Assembly: GCF_000226315.1 (NCBI RefSeq)
Contig: NC_016026.1
Span: forward strand, 1,984,001 to 2,048,000
From: Micavibrio aeruginosavorus ARL-13
GTDB lineage: Bacteria > Pseudomonadota > Alphaproteobacteria > Micavibrionales > Micavibrionaceae
DNA: 64,000 nt
Direction: 5' to 3'
Shown piece after piece: positions 62,762-64,000 of the stretch; within the stretch, counting starts at the first letter, position 1; the number at the start of each line of letters is the position of its first letter. Under the pieces are notes generated by a model that was not told the origin of the DNA, did no database searches, and saw only the letters and a list, made by a program, of their open reading frames with translations. The translations under genes were made by a program, and so were the position numbers.

Positions 62762-64000
62762 TTAAAACGCCTGCCCGATACTGATATAAATTTGAAAATT
62801 CGATTCCAGATCGTCTTTCTGCGTCAGCGGTACGGCAATATCAAACCGAATGGGGCCAAATCCGCTGTAATAACGGGCACCAACCCCCGCACCAACGGCC
62901 ACATCATTCATCTTGGGCCACGCTTCATTTGCCACAGTGCCCGCATCCACAAAGGCCACCGCGCCCAAATTCGTCGTAAAGCGCTGGCGCATTTCGATGC
63001 TGCCCGTCACCATTGATCGGCCACCGACGGGGTCATCGTTGGAATCTTTCGGGCCAACCTCCTGATACCCATAACCGCGCACAGATCCACCGCCGCCGGC
63101 AAAAAAACGTTCTGTGGGGGGGATGTCAAAGGTTCCACTGCCTACAATACTGCCGATATTGGTGCGCAGGGCCAGAACGGACCATTTCTTTTCGTCCATC
63201 GCCCAATATGTACTGGCCCCAAATTCCAGTTTCAGGAACGGATCACTCACCCCCAGCACGTCGAAAAACGGCGTAACCGTTCCGGCAATCCGCCAACCCC
63301 GCGTCGGGTCCAGGGCGTCATTTCGATTATCAAAGGTCAAGCTGTTCGGCAGTGACACCAGACCATAGAGATCATCGCCATCCTTGCGATCATTATCCTC
63401 TGTAATCTGTGTCAGACCCAGCTTGACACCCGTTGACCCGCTCAGACGCTTGTTAAAAGTCCGATTGATGGACGCACCAACATCGATACCCAGCTCTTCA
63501 TACGCATCGGTGTCCTGCCGCCGCACTTCAGTATTCAGGGACAGGCTCTGATCCTTGCGCAGGAAGAACGGCTTCAACACATCCGCGGACAGGCTTTGCT
63601 TCAAAGTCGACAGGCTGAGCGTCGTGGTCAGTTTTTCGGCAGCGCCAAAATAATTCCGATGTTCCCATCCGAATGTCGCGCCCAGACCCTCGTCCGTATA
63701 ATAACTCAAACCCGCCTTCACCGTGCGGTGGGCCCGTTCGGACAGCCGGACATCAACCGCAACCATTCCGTTTTCATCCGGCGCAGCGGGCAGAACCGCT
63801 TCAGCCCGTGAAAACAACCCGGTTTCCATCAGCGCATTTTTCAGGCGCTCGATACGCGCCTCCCGGTAACAATCGCCCTCCTTCCACGGCACCAGCTTGT
63901 CGAGATAAGAGGTTTTAACGCTGTCTTGCCCGCTGAACGTCACACGGCCCAGCTTGGCTTCGGGCCCGACATCAACACGATACGTAACATCGGCCGTATA
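62762..64000 (-). CDS. tamA: TamA, Omp85-family outer-membrane protein (5' end outside the window)
   Basis: The reading frame is open to the right edge (413 residues visible; the first visible codons give TADVTYRVDVGPEAKLGRV, the end of a POTRA domain). A last POTRA segment (YREARIERLKNALMETGLFSRAEAVL) and the 16-strand barrel follow, with EGLGATFGWEHRNYFGAAEKL, the RGY signature of Omp85 in GGSVRGYGYQEVGP, and a C-terminal strand ending IYISIGQAF with terminal Phe. It is adjacent to tamB without a gap, forming the usual tamAB operon. Confidence 0.94.
   Translation of the reverse strand, partial: YTADVTYRVDVGPEAKLGRVTFSGQDSVKTSYLDKLVPWKEGDCYREARIERLKNALMETGLFSRAEAVLPAAPDENGMVAVDVRLSERAHRTVKAGLSYYTDEGLGATFGWEHRNYFGAAEKLTTTLSLSTLKQSLSADVLKPFFLRKDQSLSLNTEVRRQDTDAYEELGIDVGASINRTFNKRLSGSTGVKLGLTQITEDNDRKDGDDLYGLVSLPNSLTFDNRNDALDPTRGWRIAGTVTPFFDVLGVSDPFLKLEFGASTYWAMDEKKWSVLALRTNIGSIVGSGTFDIPPTERFFAGGGGSVRGYGYQEVGPKDSNDDPVGGRSMVTGSIEMRQRFTTNLGAVAFVDAGTVANEAWPKMNDVAVGAGVGARYYSGFGPIRFDIAVPLTQKDDLESNFQIYISIGQAF

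Overview
The window looks like an alphaproteobacterial chromosome segment. The gene families and the dispersed GC-rich palindrome at 46.7 kb fit that class. A Micavibrio-like or Rhodospirillales-like host is possible but cannot be settled from the sequence. No rRNA, tRNA or CRISPR array was recognised.

Region 1 (1 to about 9.3 kb) is visibly AT-rich compared with the rest and reads as an accessory island. It starts with the 3' end of an unknown gene that overlaps a Ski2-like DEAH helicase, an arrangement like Hachiman/AbpAB phage-defence pairs, followed by a small Cys-containing protein. After a bidirectional terminator comes an oppositely oriented, tightly overlapping operon: luxI - orf111 - fused 2-oxoacid dehydrogenase E1 (branched-chain type) - lipoyl E2 - orf168. 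Upstream of it lie a lux-box palindrome and a luxR gene split by one extra A in an A8 run. This is the most interesting locus: an acyl-homoserine-lactone synthase co-transcribed with an enzyme predicted to make branched acyl-CoA, a plausible signal precursor.

Region 2 (9.3-33.5 kb) is mostly core-like. It holds a P1B-4 metal ATPase, a CvfB-like S1 protein, a YaiI protein, GH3 and GH30 glycosidases flanking an ABCD-type ABC transporter, a zincin lipoprotein, a beta-CASP metallo-hydrolase coupled to an AAA_28-type ATPase, a DUF350 membrane protein, a group IV ornithine/diaminopimelate-type decarboxylase, apt, a CHAP lipoprotein, a three-gene cluster of unknown function (von Willebrand A protein, coiled-coil membrane protein, putative metallopeptidase), a DUF485/ActP symporter pair and an HI0933-type flavoprotein.

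Region 3 (33.5-42.6 kb) is a two-partner secretion locus: a 2332-residue beta-helical TpsA exoprotein divergent from its TpsB transporter.

Region 4 (42.7-50 kb) holds an ABC-F ATPase and a TetR-controlled RND efflux pair with two matching operators. Region 5 (50-58.4 kb) is a complete chemotaxis operon (MCP, cheY, cheZ, cheA, cheW, cheY, cheB, cheR and one receiver-like orphan). Region 6 (58.8-64 kb) has an orphan OmpR-type regulator and a tamA-tamB outer-membrane assembly pair, with tamA running off the window end.
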